Shown piece by piece: positions 9,126 through 17,358 of a DNA stretch of 64,000 nt (its first letter is position 1; each line of letters begins with the position of its first letter). The notes under the pieces are model-generated. The model saw only the letters and a list, made by a program, of their open reading frames with translations, made no database searches and was not told where the DNA came from. Source of the stretch: Alphaproteobacteria bacterium (GTDB lineage Bacteria; Pseudomonadota; Alphaproteobacteria; Caulobacterales; Parvularculaceae); NCBI GenBank assembly GCA_030433215.1, contig JAUIMC010000001.1, forward strand, positions 372,001-436,000, given 5' to 3'. The position numbers and the translations under genes were made by a program.

Positions 9126-9827
9126 TCAGGTCTTGAGGGCGCCGGCGATTTCGCGTGCAATGGTCTCCGCCGCCGTCTTCGGATCCTTTGCGGCGATGAT
9201 CGGGCGGCCGACCACGAGATGATCCGCGCCGGCGGCGATCGCATCCGCGGGCGTGACGACGCGTTTCTGGTCGTTTGCGTCCGCGCCGGCGGGGCGCACG
9301 CCGGGGGTGACGATTTTAAGGGCGTCGCCGAAGCGCGCCTTAATGGCCTGCGCCTCCCGGGCTGAGGCCACAACGCCGTCAACGCCGGCCTCGGCCGCGA
9401 ATTCCGCGCGTTTCAGGACAAGATCGGGCAGGGGGATCTCGATCCCCATTTTTTGAAGGCTTGCCTGATCTAGGCTCGTCAGCACCGTCACCGCCAGGAT
9501 TTTCAGGCGGCTGTCGTCGCCCCGGCCCGCGACCGCGCCTTTTAGGACGTCCGGTTCGGCGTGGACGGTCAGGAAATCGCCGCCGAGTGTTGCAACGCTT
9601 TTGACCCCGCGCTCCACCGTCGCGCCGATGTCGTGAAACTTGAAATCGAAAAAGACTTTCTTGCCGTCATCGGTCAGCCGCTGCGCAAGATCGAGCCCGC
9701 CGATGGGCATTAACTGATAACCGATTTTGTAAAAGCTTCCGCCCGCGCCGATAGCGTCGACGGCGGATTGCGCGTCTTCGGTGGTCGGAAGGTCAAGGGC
9801 GATGATCAGGCGGTCTTTATCGGTCAT
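9126..9827 (-). CDS. pyrF: Orotidine-5'-phosphate decarboxylase
   Basis: Last step of de novo UMP synthesis. The 233-residue protein carries the catalytic DFKFHDIGATV motif (Asp-Lys-Asp charge network near residue 60), N-terminal LIIALDLPT and the C-terminal VVGRPI phosphate-binding loop. The ATG at 9827 is preferred over one 39 bases upstream because it has a GGAG ribosome site and because the upstream reading frame runs into a repeat element. It converges on the XRE regulator with 16 bases between stops. Confidence 0.97.
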   Translation of the reverse strand: MTDKDRLIIALDLPTTEDAQSAVDAIGAGGSFYKIGYQLMPIGGLDLAQRLTDDGKKVFFDFKFHDIGATVERGVKSVATLGGDFLTVHAEPDVLKGAVAGRGDDSRLKILAVTVLTSLDQASLQKMGIEIPLPDLVLKRAEFAAEAGVDGVVASAREAQAIKARFGDALKIVTPGVRPAGADANDQKRVVTPADAIAAGADHLVVGRPIIAAKDPKTAAETIAREIAGALKT

Positions 9828-9842
9828 GGTGTTACTCCGATC

Positions 9843-9910
9843 ATCCCCGCGAAGGCGGGGATCCAAAAAGGTCCGATGCTGAGTTCATGGGTCCCCGCCT
9901 GCGCGGGGAC
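9843..9910. repeat. Paired REP hairpins in opposite orientation (BIME-like)
   Basis: Two perfect short hairpins lie 28 bases apart: ATCCCCGC-GAAG-GCGGGGAT at 9843-9862 and GTCCCCGC-CTGC-GCGGGGAC at 9891-9910. Read on opposite strands they share the consensus TGGRTCCCCGCCT, so they are inverted copies of one element. They fill the gap between pyrF and nth, which are transcribed in the same direction. Confidence 0.75.
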
Positions 9911-9933
9911 GAGCGGGGAGGAAAGCGTCAGCG

Positions 9934-10713
9934 TCATTTCGCGGGCGCTTTCTTTTTAGCGGTCTTTTTCTTGGGGGCGGCGCGCAGTTTCGGTTTTCCG
10001 GCCAGCGTCTTTTTCTTTGTCGTGGCCTTCTTCGCCGCCGGTTTGGGTTTTTCCTTTTTCGGCGGATTGGGCGACATCACCTTCTCCTTGAACTGGCAGA
10101 GATCGACGATGGGGCAGCGCCAGCATTCGGGCTTCCTCGCCTTGCAGATATAGCGGCCATGCAGAATCAACCAGTGATGGGCGTGCTGCATGAAGTCGTC
10201 GGGGATGATCTTCTCAAGGCCCAGCTCGACCTCCAGCGGGTTTTTGCCGGGCGCCATGCCGGTGCGGTTGCCGACGCGGAAGATATGGGTGTCGACGGCG
10301 ATGGTCGGCTCGCCGAAGGCGACATTCATCACGACATTGGCGGTCTTGCGCCCGACGCCGGGGAGAGACTCCAGTTCTTCGCGGGTCCGGGGCACCTCGC
10401 CGCCGAACTCGTCGATGAGCTTTTGCGAGAGCGCCAGGACGTTCTTGGTCTTGTTGCGCCACAGCCCAATGGTCTTGACGTAGTCGCCCAGTTTCTTCTC
10501 GCCCAGCGCCGCCATCTTTTCCGGCGTGTCGGCGACCTCGAACAGGGTCTTGGTCGCCTTGTTGACGCCCTCGTCGGTCGCCTGCGCGGAAAGGGCGACA
10601 GCGACCACCAGGGTGAACGGGTTTTTGTAATGCAACTCCGTTTTCGGGGCGGGCCGCGCTTCGGCGAGGCGCTCGAAAATTGTCCGCGCGGTTTGGCGGG
10701 TCATTTTGGGCAT
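9934..10713 (-). CDS. nth: Endonuclease III with basic C-terminal tail
   Basis: Base-excision DNA glycosylase/AP lyase for oxidised pyrimidines. The core has the helix-hairpin-helix LPGVGRKTA with the catalytic Lys, the VDTHIFR motif with the catalytic Asp, and the C-terminal 4Fe-4S cluster ligands in a C-x6-C-x2-C-x5-C pattern. After the cluster comes a ~55-residue Lys/Ala/Pro-rich tail (KKATTKKKT, KKKTAKKKAPAK) not found in the E. coli enzyme and resembling histone-H1-like tails. The ATG at 10713 is chosen; another ATG ten codons upstream (10743) is possible and neither has a strong ribosome site. Confidence 0.95.
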   Translation of the reverse strand: MPKMTRQTARTIFERLAEARPAPKTELHYKNPFTLVVAVALSAQATDEGVNKATKTLFEVADTPEKMAALGEKKLGDYVKTIGLWRNKTKNVLALSQKLIDEFGGEVPRTREELESLPGVGRKTANVVMNVAFGEPTIAVDTHIFRVGNRTGMAPGKNPLEVELGLEKIIPDDFMQHAHHWLILHGRYICKARKPECWRCPIVDLCQFKEKVMSPNPPKKEKPKPAAKKATTKKKTLAGKPKLRAAPKKKTAKKKAPAK

Positions 10714-10820
10714 GGGAAATCCAGGGACTTGTTTTCGCGACAATAGCCTGCATCGCGCCTTCGTAAAGTTCTCCAGGCTGGCGAATTGCGGCGCGGCGCT
10801 GCTGCGCTTATGTTTTCCCC

Positions 10821-11366
10821 ATGAAACGCGCCCGCCAGATGGAGACCATGGCGCCTGTCGCCAAAGGCCGCGCCTCGAAGGCGTCGGCCCTCGACGATGT
10901 GGCGGAGGGCGAAAGCCTGTTCGACGCGGTGCTTTCGCCCAATCGCTCGCTGCCGGGGACCGGCTTCCGGGCGGTGATGGCCATCGTCATCATTTCGAAC
11001 CTGTTTTTCGGGACCTATTTCTTCCTCAAGGGCGCCTGGCCGGTGGTGGGCTTTTGCGGCCTCGACGTCTTCGCGGTGTGGCTCGCCTTCAAACTCAGCT
11101 ACCGCCAGGGCCGCCTGCGCGAGCGGGTCCGGGTGACGGATGACGAGATGTGGGTGGCGCGGGTCCTGCCCTCTGGCCATGAGACCCGCTGGCGGCTCCA
11201 GCCCTACTGGACCCGGGTCTTCATCGAACGGCCCATCGGCCATGAAAGCCAGGTCCGGGTCACCTCCAAGGGCGAAACCCTGATCCTCGGGGCCTTTCTC
11301 TCCCCTGAAGAACGGGGCCGCTTCGCCGAGGCGCTGTCGGACGCCTTGGGAAAAGCGCGGGCGTAG
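10821..11366 (+). CDS. DUF2244 family integral membrane protein
   Basis: Uncharacterised inner-membrane protein of 181 residues. Two transmembrane helices lie at about residues 53-73 and 76-92, followed by a soluble C-terminal domain with the family signature WRLQPYWTRV and a LILGAFLSPEERGRFA end. The family is widespread in alphaproteobacteria and often lies beside nth, as here (divergent, 107 bases apart). Function is unknown. Confidence 0.85.
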   Translation: MKRARQMETMAPVAKGRASKASALDDVAEGESLFDAVLSPNRSLPGTGFRAVMAIVIISNLFFGTYFFLKGAWPVVGFCGLDVFAVWLAFKLSYRQGRLRERVRVTDDEMWVARVLPSGHETRWRLQPYWTRVFIERPIGHESQVRVTSKGETLILGAFLSPEERGRFAEALSDALGKARA

Positions 11367-11408
11367 GGTAAACCGGCGCCCTTCGCAGCACAGTTACGGG
11401 ACCCTTTG

Positions 11409-11951
11409 ATGCTCGGCTTCTTCCTTGTTGTGTTTCTTGGCCTCGGCCTTGCCGGCGGGCTTTATTGGCGCTGGCGGAAGAAAGTCGCGGAGGAAGTCGC
11501 CGAGGGCGCGGAGATCGAATGGGGGCTGTTCCAGAAGAACGAGCCGGAATTCCTCGAAGGCATCAGCGAGGCGAAGTTCCGCGAGATCTATGCGCGCGTG
11601 CACACCCCGCGTTTTCCCGCCTATGCGCTGGCGGCGATCGCGACCTTTTTCCTCTCGCTGCCGGTGACCTTCGCGGTCCTGACCCTGCTGCTCTGGGTGG
11701 GCCAGGCGACGGGCGTCGTGCCGCAGCCGGTGGAAATGGTCCAGTATGTCAATCTCGGCGAGGTGCGGGTGACGCAGGCCTGGGAATGCGGGGCCGAATG
11801 CCAGCTTTATGTCGCCGAGGCCTTTGCGGGCTTTTATTATTTCTTCGGCGTCATCGTCGCCTGGCTCGTCATCGTCTGGTTTTTCATGCGCCGCTATCAT
11901 CGCCGCCGCCCGGGCTATCTGCGTGACGAGATCATTCGCGCGAAAGAATAA
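11409..11951 (+). CDS. Conserved hypothetical membrane protein
   Basis: Not recognised as a named family. The 180-residue protein has an N-terminal hydrophobic helix (residues 1-20), a charged soluble stretch, and two further membrane helices at about 75-100 and 140-163, ending in an arginine-rich cytoplasmic tail ([14 protein letters not shown]). A 20-residue loop between helices carries two Cys (ECGAEC) that could form a disulfide in the periplasm. The ATG at 11409 is preferred to the TTG one codon before. gloA follows after 11 bases, so the two are probably co-transcribed. Confidence 0.75.
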   Translation: MLGFFLVVFLGLGLAGGLYWRWRKKVAEEVAEGAEIEWGLFQKNEPEFLEGISEAKFREIYARVHTPRFPAYALAAIATFFLSLPVTFAVLTLLLWVGQATGVVPQPVEMVQYVNLGEVRVTQAWECGAECQLYVAEAFAGFYYFFGVIVAWLVIVWFFMRRYHRRRPGYLRDEIIRAKE

Positions 11952-11962
11952 GGAGTGAAGCT

Positions 11963-12403
11963 TTGCGTTATCTGCACACCATGGTGAGAGTGAAAGATCT
12001 CGACCAGTCCCTCGATTTCTACTGCAACAAGCTCGGCCTTGAAGAGGTCAACCGCATGGAAAGCGAGAAGGGCCGCTTTACGCTGGTTTTTCTCGCCGCG
12101 CCCGACGATGTCGAGGATGCGAAAGAAAAAAAGGCGCCGCTGGTCGAGCTCACCTATAATTGGGATACGGAAGACTATGACGGCGGGCGCAATTTCGGCC
12201 ATCTCGCTTATCGTGTCGAAAATATTTACGAGACCTGTCAAAAGCTGATGGATGGCGGTGTTGTGATTAACCGTCCGCCCCGCGACGGGCATATGGCTTT
12301 CGTGCGCTCCCCTGACGGCATCTCCATCGAACTGTTGCAGGAAGGCGAGCACCTGCCGCCGCAAGAGCCCTGGGCCTCCATGGAAAATACAGGGAGCTGG
12401 TAG
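11963..12403 (+). CDS. gloA: Lactoylglutathione lyase (glyoxalase I)
   Basis: Isomerises the methylglyoxal-glutathione hemithioacetal to S-lactoylglutathione. The 146-residue single-domain vicinal-oxygen-chelate fold shows the metal ligands in order: His in [11 protein letters not shown], Glu in the TLVFLA/VELTYNW region, His in FGHLAYRV and Glu in ISIELLQEG. The start is a TTG at 11963 placed behind a strong AAGGAG; an ATG start would lose the first metal His. This makes the TTG well supported. Confidence 0.93.
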   Translation: MRYLHTMVRVKDLDQSLDFYCNKLGLEEVNRMESEKGRFTLVFLAAPDDVEDAKEKKAPLVELTYNWDTEDYDGGRNFGHLAYRVENIYETCQKLMDGGVVINRPPRDGHMAFVRSPDGISIELLQEGEHLPPQEPWASMENTGSW

Positions 12404-12504
12404 CCCGGATTAGCCAAGGCTTATCCATTCCTTAACGACGCAGACCCCAAAAATAGGGCGGCCCGCAAGGGGTGAAACCGCCGGAAACGCCAAGAAAGCT
12501 CAAC

Positions 12505-13455
12505 ATGACGGATTGTCCCGTTCAGCTTGAAAACATCACCAAGCGCTATGGCGCTTTTACGGCGGTGAACGATCTCTCCTTTTCCGTGGCGAAAGGCGAA
12601 ATTTACGGCTTTCTCGGGCCCAACGGCGCCGGCAAGACGACAACGCTCCGCATGATGCTCGACATCGTTCAGCCGACGGAAGGACGCATCTCGGTTCTCG
12701 GTTCGGACTCGGCGATTTCCGTGCGCCGGCGCATCGGCTACCTGCCCGAAGAGCGCGGGCTTTACCGCAAGATGAAGGCGGCGCAGTCCATCGCCTATTT
12801 CGCGCAGCTGCGCGGGCTTTCCGGGCGCGAGGCCAAGAAAAAGGCTTACGCGCTGCTCGAAGAATTCGGCCTTGAAAAATTCGCGCGCTCGAAAAACGAG
12901 GCGCTCTCGAAAGGCATGGCGCAGAAGGTGCAGTTGCTGGCGACCATCGCGCATGAGCCGGAACTCCTGATCCTCGATGAGCCGTTCTCCGGGCTCGACC
13001 CCATCAATCAGCAGACGCTCGAAAAGCTCATCGCCGATCAGCGCGCAAACGGGCGCACGATCATTTTCTCGACCCATGTCATGCAGCATGCTGAGCGTTT
13101 GTGCGACCGCTTCCTGATTATCGCCGAGGGCCGGAAACGCTTTGAGGGCACGCTTTCCGAGGCGCGGGCGCGCTACGGCCAGCGCCTGCACGTGCGGTCA
13201 ACAGCGCCGGTCTCGGCCTTTGAGGCTCTGCCGGGCGTGGTCGCGGTCTGGCTCGAGCGCGGCGCCGGCGAGGAAAGCGACTATGGCGTCGAACTTGCCG
13301 ACGGCGCCGACCCGCAGGCCTTCCTGCGCCAGGCCGTGGCGGCGGGCATTGTCCTGACGCGCTTTGAGCAGGCAGGGGCGACGCTGCATGACATCTTCGT
13401 CGATCTCGCCGGGGATGAGGCGAGCGCGCCGGCTTTTGCGGAGGCGGCGGAATGA
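12505..13455 (+). CDS. ABC transporter ATP-binding protein (NatA type)
   Basis: ATPase subunit of an ABC-2 type exporter. The 316-residue protein has Walker A GPNGAGKTT at ~37-45, Q-loop region, an ABC signature in the variant form LSKGMAQK, Walker B LLILDEPFSGLD and the H-loop FSTHVMQHAE, plus a ~90-residue C-terminal domain. The GTG 33 bases upstream was not chosen because ATG 12505 has AAGAAAG in front and begins at the conserved region. It overlaps the permease gene by four bases (ATGA). NatA/NatB systems export Na+ in Bacillus; the substrate here is not established. Confidence 0.92.
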   Translation: MTDCPVQLENITKRYGAFTAVNDLSFSVAKGEIYGFLGPNGAGKTTTLRMMLDIVQPTEGRISVLGSDSAISVRRRIGYLPEERGLYRKMKAAQSIAYFAQLRGLSGREAKKKAYALLEEFGLEKFARSKNEALSKGMAQKVQLLATIAHEPELLILDEPFSGLDPINQQTLEKLIADQRANGRTIIFSTHVMQHAERLCDRFLIIAEGRKRFEGTLSEARARYGQRLHVRSTAPVSAFEALPGVVAVWLERGAGEESDYGVELADGADPQAFLRQAVAAGIVLTRFEQAGATLHDIFVDLAGDEASAPAFAEAAE

Positions 13456-14972
13456 AACAGGTCTTTCTCATCGCGCTGCGCGAATACAAGCAATATGTGC
13501 TCTCGCGCGGCTTTCTGATTTTTCTCCTGATGTTTCCCGTGAGCCTTGTGGCCCTGACCGCGGCCATGGGGCTCGTGGAGCGCAACAAGCCGGTCCGTCC
13601 TTTCGTCGTCTATGATCAGAGCGGACACTATGCGGACGATATCGATCGCGAGATCGAGCGGCGGTATCTCTTTGGCGCGATCCGCGCATGGGATCTTTAC
13701 GCCAGCGCCTCGACGCCGGACGCCGGCCAGGCGCTGCCTGCGCCGTTCGCGCCCGCGCGCGTCAATGACGCGCGCCTCAAGGCGTTCGAGACGGCGGGCG
13801 GTTTTGACGCGGCGCGCCAGGCGGCGGCGCCCCTGTTGCGCGAGGGCGCCCCGGCCTTCGAGATGCCGCGCCAGCAATTCGAGCGCATCGATGCGGACAC
13901 GCTGCTTCGGAATGTTTCAAGCCTTGAGGAAGCCGAGGAGGTCTTGCGGCCCTATCTCCTTGGCGAGCGCGGGGTTGTGCGCGACGGCGGCGAGCCGGAG
14001 CCGCTTTTCGCCGCGGTGCTTGTTCCCGCCGATTTCGGCGCGGGCGAGGGCGGGGCGCCGGCGCAATATTGGAGCCGCAATCTCACCGACACGGCGCTCG
14101 AAGACCTGATCGGCGACGCCCTGACCTCGGCCCTCAAGCGCGAGGCCATCGCCGAGATGGGGCTCAGCGAAGAAGCCCTCGACGATGTGGCGGCGATCTC
14201 CGCGCCGTTCTCGTCCTACCGGCCGGACCGCGAGGCGGAAGAGGCGCAGCTCAGCCTTAAGGACCGGATCGAAACCGGGCTTCCCGCCGCGCTCACCTAC
14301 ATGCTGCTGGTGATCATTTTCGGCGTCGGCAATCTTCTTTTGACCAACACCATCGAGGAGCGGTCGAACAAGATCGTCGAAATCCTTCTTTCGTCGGTGA
14401 CGGCGGAGCAGCTGATGATGGGCAAGCTCATCGGCATCGCCGCCGTGGGGCTGACCATGCCCGCGATCTTTCTGTTCGGCGGGCTCGCGGCCTCGGCGAC
14501 CATCGCCTCCACGGGCGACAATTTCATCGCCGCCGCCATGGGGACGCTGTTCGGCTCGCCGCTCCTCCTCATCTATCTTTTCTATTTCTTCTGCGCCTAT
14601 GCGATTTTCGCGATGATCTTTCTCGCCATCGGCGCAGTGTCGAATTCCCTGCAAGACGCCCAGTCCTATATGGGTCCGGTGATGATCCTCGTCTTCGCGC
14701 CGCTGCCCTTCATGATCATGGTGTTCCAAAACCCGAACGGCTTCATCGCCTCGCTTCTGACCTGGATACCCATCTACACGCCCTATGCGGTGATGATGCG
14801 CGCCGCCGCCGACCCGCCCTTGTGGGAGGTGCTGGGCGCGACGGCGCTGATGCTCGCCTTTGCGGCGCTGTTGGCGATCTTCATGGGCCGCATCTTCCGC
14901 AACGCTATCCTTCAGGCATCGCCGCCGAAAGCCCGCGAGGTCTGGCGCCTTGCGCGCAAGGAAGGCGTTTAA
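13452..14972 (+). CDS. ABC-2 type permease (NatB type)
   Basis: Membrane partner of the ATPase just upstream. The 506-residue protein has one N-terminal transmembrane helix (residues ~17-42), a large periplasmic domain of about 230 residues, and a C-terminal bundle of about six helices (from residue ~276) with the conserved NTIEERSNKIVEILLSS motif of the ABC-2 family. The four-base overlap with the ATPase gene supports a single transporter. The pair resembles NatAB and the YhaQ-YhaP group. Confidence 0.92.
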   Translation: MKQVFLIALREYKQYVLSRGFLIFLLMFPVSLVALTAAMGLVERNKPVRPFVVYDQSGHYADDIDREIERRYLFGAIRAWDLYASASTPDAGQALPAPFAPARVNDARLKAFETAGGFDAARQAAAPLLREGAPAFEMPRQQFERIDADTLLRNVSSLEEAEEVLRPYLLGERGVVRDGGEPEPLFAAVLVPADFGAGEGGAPAQYWSRNLTDTALEDLIGDALTSALKREAIAEMGLSEEALDDVAAISAPFSSYRPDREAEEAQLSLKDRIETGLPAALTYMLLVIIFGVGNLLLTNTIEERSNKIVEILLSSVTAEQLMMGKLIGIAAVGLTMPAIFLFGGLAASATIASTGDNFIAAAMGTLFGSPLLLIYLFYFFCAYAIFAMIFLAIGAVSNSLQDAQSYMGPVMILVFAPLPFMIMVFQNPNGFIASLLTWIPIYTPYAVMMRAAADPPLWEVLGATALMLAFAALLAIFMGRIFRNAILQASPPKAREVWRLARKEGV

Positions 14973-14979
14973 GACCTAA

Positions 14980-15062
14980 TCGCCCCGCGCCCCTGCGACC
15001 GGGAGGCGCACGCCTTTCACACTGGCCATGGCGGGCCTGCCCGCCCTAAAAAGGCGGGGCGA
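14980..15062 (+). other. Nested inverted repeats in the symporter leader
   Basis: TCGCCCCGC at 14980-14988 pairs with GCGGGGCGA at 15054-15062, and the enclosed GGCGGGC-CT-GCCCGCC at 15030-15045 forms its own hairpin. The outer right arm ends 14 bases before the symporter ATG, so folding of the transcript could mask the ribosome site. It could equally be the stop of the NatB transcript. No T-run is present. Confidence 0.4.
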
Positions 15063-15076
15063 AACCGAACAGCGCC

Positions 15077-16477
15077 ATGCCCAGATCACGCTTTAAATAT
15101 AACAGTCTCAACCGCCGCCTTGACGTTCTGGTCAGCGGCAAGCTGTGGCTGCAGGTGCTTATCGCCATCGTCATCGGCGTTGCGGTGGGCGCGCTCTTGG
15201 GCCCGGATATGAACCTCGTCTCGCGTTCCCTTGCGGAGCTGCTCGGCGAATGGCTCGCCCTGCCGGGCCGGTTGTTTCTCGCGCTGATCCGCATGGTGAT
15301 CATTCCTCTCGTCGCGAGCTCGATCATCATGGGGCTGACGGCGGCGGGCGACGGCGCCGATCTGAAACGCATCGGCATGCGGTTCGTCCTCTTCGTTCTG
15401 GCGACCACCATGGCGGCGGCTTCGCTTGGCGGCGGGCTCGCCTGGCTCTCTGGTGCGGGGAAGGACATCGCGGCGCCGGCAACGGCGCCCCCGGCGCCGA
15501 GCCTCAAGCCCGACCCCGCGACGCTCGACCAGGCCGCCTCGCCCATAGAAGCGATCAGCCGCGACCTGCCGGCGATGATTTCAAACCTCATACCGCAGAA
15601 CATCTCCGCCTCGATCCTAGAACAGGACATGCTGGCGGTGGTCGTTTTTTCGATCTTCATCGGCATCGCTGTCATCACCGCCGACAATCGCGAGCTGACA
15701 AAGCCGCTGGTCTCGCTGATGGGCGCCGTGCTCGAAGTCTGCATGACGGTGATCCGCACGGCCATGCGCTTCGCCCCGGTCGCGGTGTTTGGCCTGATGG
15801 CGCAGACGACGGCCTTGAACGGGCTCAACACGCTGATCGACCTCGCCCTTTATTGCGCTGTCGTCATCGGCGGTCTTGCGCTTCTGCTTGTGCTGTATCT
15901 CGTCATCGTCGGCCTTTTCGGGGGCATGACGCCATGGGCCTTCTTGCGCGCCGTCGCGCCGGTGCAGCTTCTGGCCTTTTCCACATCGAGCTCGGCGGCG
16001 GTGATGCCGCTCACCATGAAGACGGCGGTGGAAAAACTCGGCGTCACGCCGTCGCTCGCCGGCGCCGTGGCGCCGCTCGCTGCGACGGTGAATATGGCCG
16101 GCACGGCGCTGTACCAGTCGGCGGCGATCGTCTTCCTCGCCAATATGTCGGGCGTCTCGCTCTCCTTCGGGGAGGTCGCCTTCATCATGATCACGCTGAC
16201 CGGCGCCTCCATCGGCGCGCCCGCCGCGCCCGGCGCCTCCATCGCGGTTCTTTCCGCGACGGCGACGAGTTTCGGGATTCCTCTGACGGGGCTCGCGCTT
16301 GTCCTCGGCGTCGACCGCCTGCTCGATATGGCGCGGACGGCCGTCAACGTCACCGGCGACCTGGTCGCCTGCCGCCTGCTGTCGCGCGGGGAAGAGACGC
16401 CGCCGCAAGCGTCAGTGAAAGAAGCGGCGCCGGCGGCGACAAACCAGCCGGAAACTGAAATTGTCAATCCTGTTTGA
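15077..16477 (+). CDS. Dicarboxylate/amino acid:cation symporter (DAACS family)
   Basis: Inner-membrane Na+ or H+ coupled uptake of glutamate/aspartate or C4-dicarboxylates. The 466-residue protein has eight membrane helices plus re-entrant loops: the serine-rich hairpin (LLAFSTSSSAAVMPLT), the AATVNMAGTALYQ unwound helix with the NMxGT cation site (normally NMDGT, here NMAGT), and the C-terminal DRLLDMARTAVNVTGD substrate-binding helix. The extended cytoplasmic tail is short. Another family member lies at 32,387. The final 14 bases overlap the convergent gene downstream. Confidence 0.93.
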   Translation: MPRSRFKYNSLNRRLDVLVSGKLWLQVLIAIVIGVAVGALLGPDMNLVSRSLAELLGEWLALPGRLFLALIRMVIIPLVASSIIMGLTAAGDGADLKRIGMRFVLFVLATTMAAASLGGGLAWLSGAGKDIAAPATAPPAPSLKPDPATLDQAASPIEAISRDLPAMISNLIPQNISASILEQDMLAVVVFSIFIGIAVITADNRELTKPLVSLMGAVLEVCMTVIRTAMRFAPVAVFGLMAQTTALNGLNTLIDLALYCAVVIGGLALLLVLYLVIVGLFGGMTPWAFLRAVAPVQLLAFSTSSSAAVMPLTMKTAVEKLGVTPSLAGAVAPLAATVNMAGTALYQSAAIVFLANMSGVSLSFGEVAFIMITLTGASIGAPAAPGASIAVLSATATSFGIPLTGLALVLGVDRLLDMARTAVNVTGDLVACRLLSRGEETPPQASVKEAAPAATNQPETEIVNPV

Positions 16478-17006
16478 GGTTCGAGCAGCGTTCGGCAATG
16501 ACGCGCTCAAGTTCGCCATGCCCCCTATAAAGATAACTCCAATAAATGCGGCGTCGGTCACCTGATTCTACGTACCAATATTGAGTGACTGTCTCTCCGC
16601 GTTTGGTGATGTCGGTCCAAGCTATGGTTGTCTTTTTGAGGCCGAGGGTAGGTCCGAACGTGTTCGCAGGGCCAGTTATTCCGTTTGCATCCCAGGACAC
16701 ATCGTGAATATTTGTGAGTGAAGGCGTCATAAAGCCTGCAATACAGGCGCCTATCATGAATATGAGGCCACCCCAAACCATGTCCGAGAAAGCCTGCTGG
16801 CGCCAAAGGACAATGAACCAGACAAGCCCGGCGATGGCCATACATGTGCCGAACAGCACAGTTAGATAAGCGCTGAGTTTATCGGGCTTAATCAGGCCGC
16901 TGTCATGCGATAGGGCTGCCGGTTTTGTTTTTCGCAGCCACCGCGAGAGCGCACCCGTGGCGAGAGCCGTAAGAAGGCCGATCAGTAGATAATGAAAAAA
17001 GCCCAA
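16464..17006 (-). CDS. Hypothetical membrane protein, lower GC than neighbours
   Basis: Not recognised. The 180-residue protein has an N-terminal helix (residues 4-22), two membrane helices (about 46-70 and 77-97), then a ~80-residue soluble beta-rich domain with the segment KTTIAWTDITKRGETV that resembles a PH-like membrane-protein domain (bPH type), inferred. It lies two bases after the small zinc-finger gene in the same direction, so the two may share a transcript. The base composition is visibly more AT-rich than flanking genes. Confidence 0.65.
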   Translation of the reverse strand: MGFFHYLLIGLLTALATGALSRWLRKTKPAALSHDSGLIKPDKLSAYLTVLFGTCMAIAGLVWFIVLWRQQAFSDMVWGGLIFMIGACIAGFMTPSLTNIHDVSWDANGITGPANTFGPTLGLKKTTIAWTDITKRGETVTQYWYVESGDRRRIYWSYLYRGHGELERVIAERCSNLKQD

Positions 17007-17008
17007 GC

Positions 17009-17209
17009 TTAATGCCCGGCGCCGTCCGGCTTATAGATAAACTTGCGGTCGCAATAGCCACACTCGGCTTCGCCGTCTTCGAGGGAATACCATACGATTG
17101 GATGGCCGAGCGCGCCACCGCCGCCGTCGCAGGAAACCCTCAGCTTGTCCGTATAGACGACTTCCGGATCGGGCGTGACGGTGACGGAGGGAGTTTTCTG
17201 TTCGCTCAT
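17009..17209 (-). CDS. Zinc-finger domain protein, zf-CHCC (NDUFS6-like)
   Basis: Small 66-residue protein with a CHCC zinc site: Cys27, His36, Cys50 and Cys53 in the pattern C-x8-H-x13-C-x2-C, with the GHP-x-V-x-Y segment of the family. Its eukaryotic relative NDUFS6 is a complex I accessory/assembly subunit, and alphaproteobacterial homologues are linked to complex I. No nuo genes are nearby. It is divergent from the ABC ATPase at 17,359. Confidence 0.88.
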   Translation of the reverse strand: MSEQKTPSVTVTPDPEVVYTDKLRVSCDGGGGALGHPIVWYSLEDGEAECGYCDRKFIYKPDGAGH

Positions 17210-17358
17210 GAGTGGGGCGATCTTCTGTCTGGTTTCAAGGGCCTGACTTGCCGCCGCCGGCCGCGTTCGTCAAGTCTTCGCCCTCTCGCTATCGTGCGGA
17301 TGCGCGCGGTTGACCCTCGCGGGCCCCGGCGCGATAAGCGGATTTTGGATGTGACCGA

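Noticed and set aside
9828-9866. Upstream extension of pyrF beginning DPRLRGDDR
   Set aside because: This peptide is a translation of the REP element, a frequent false start; ATG 9827 has its own GGAG.
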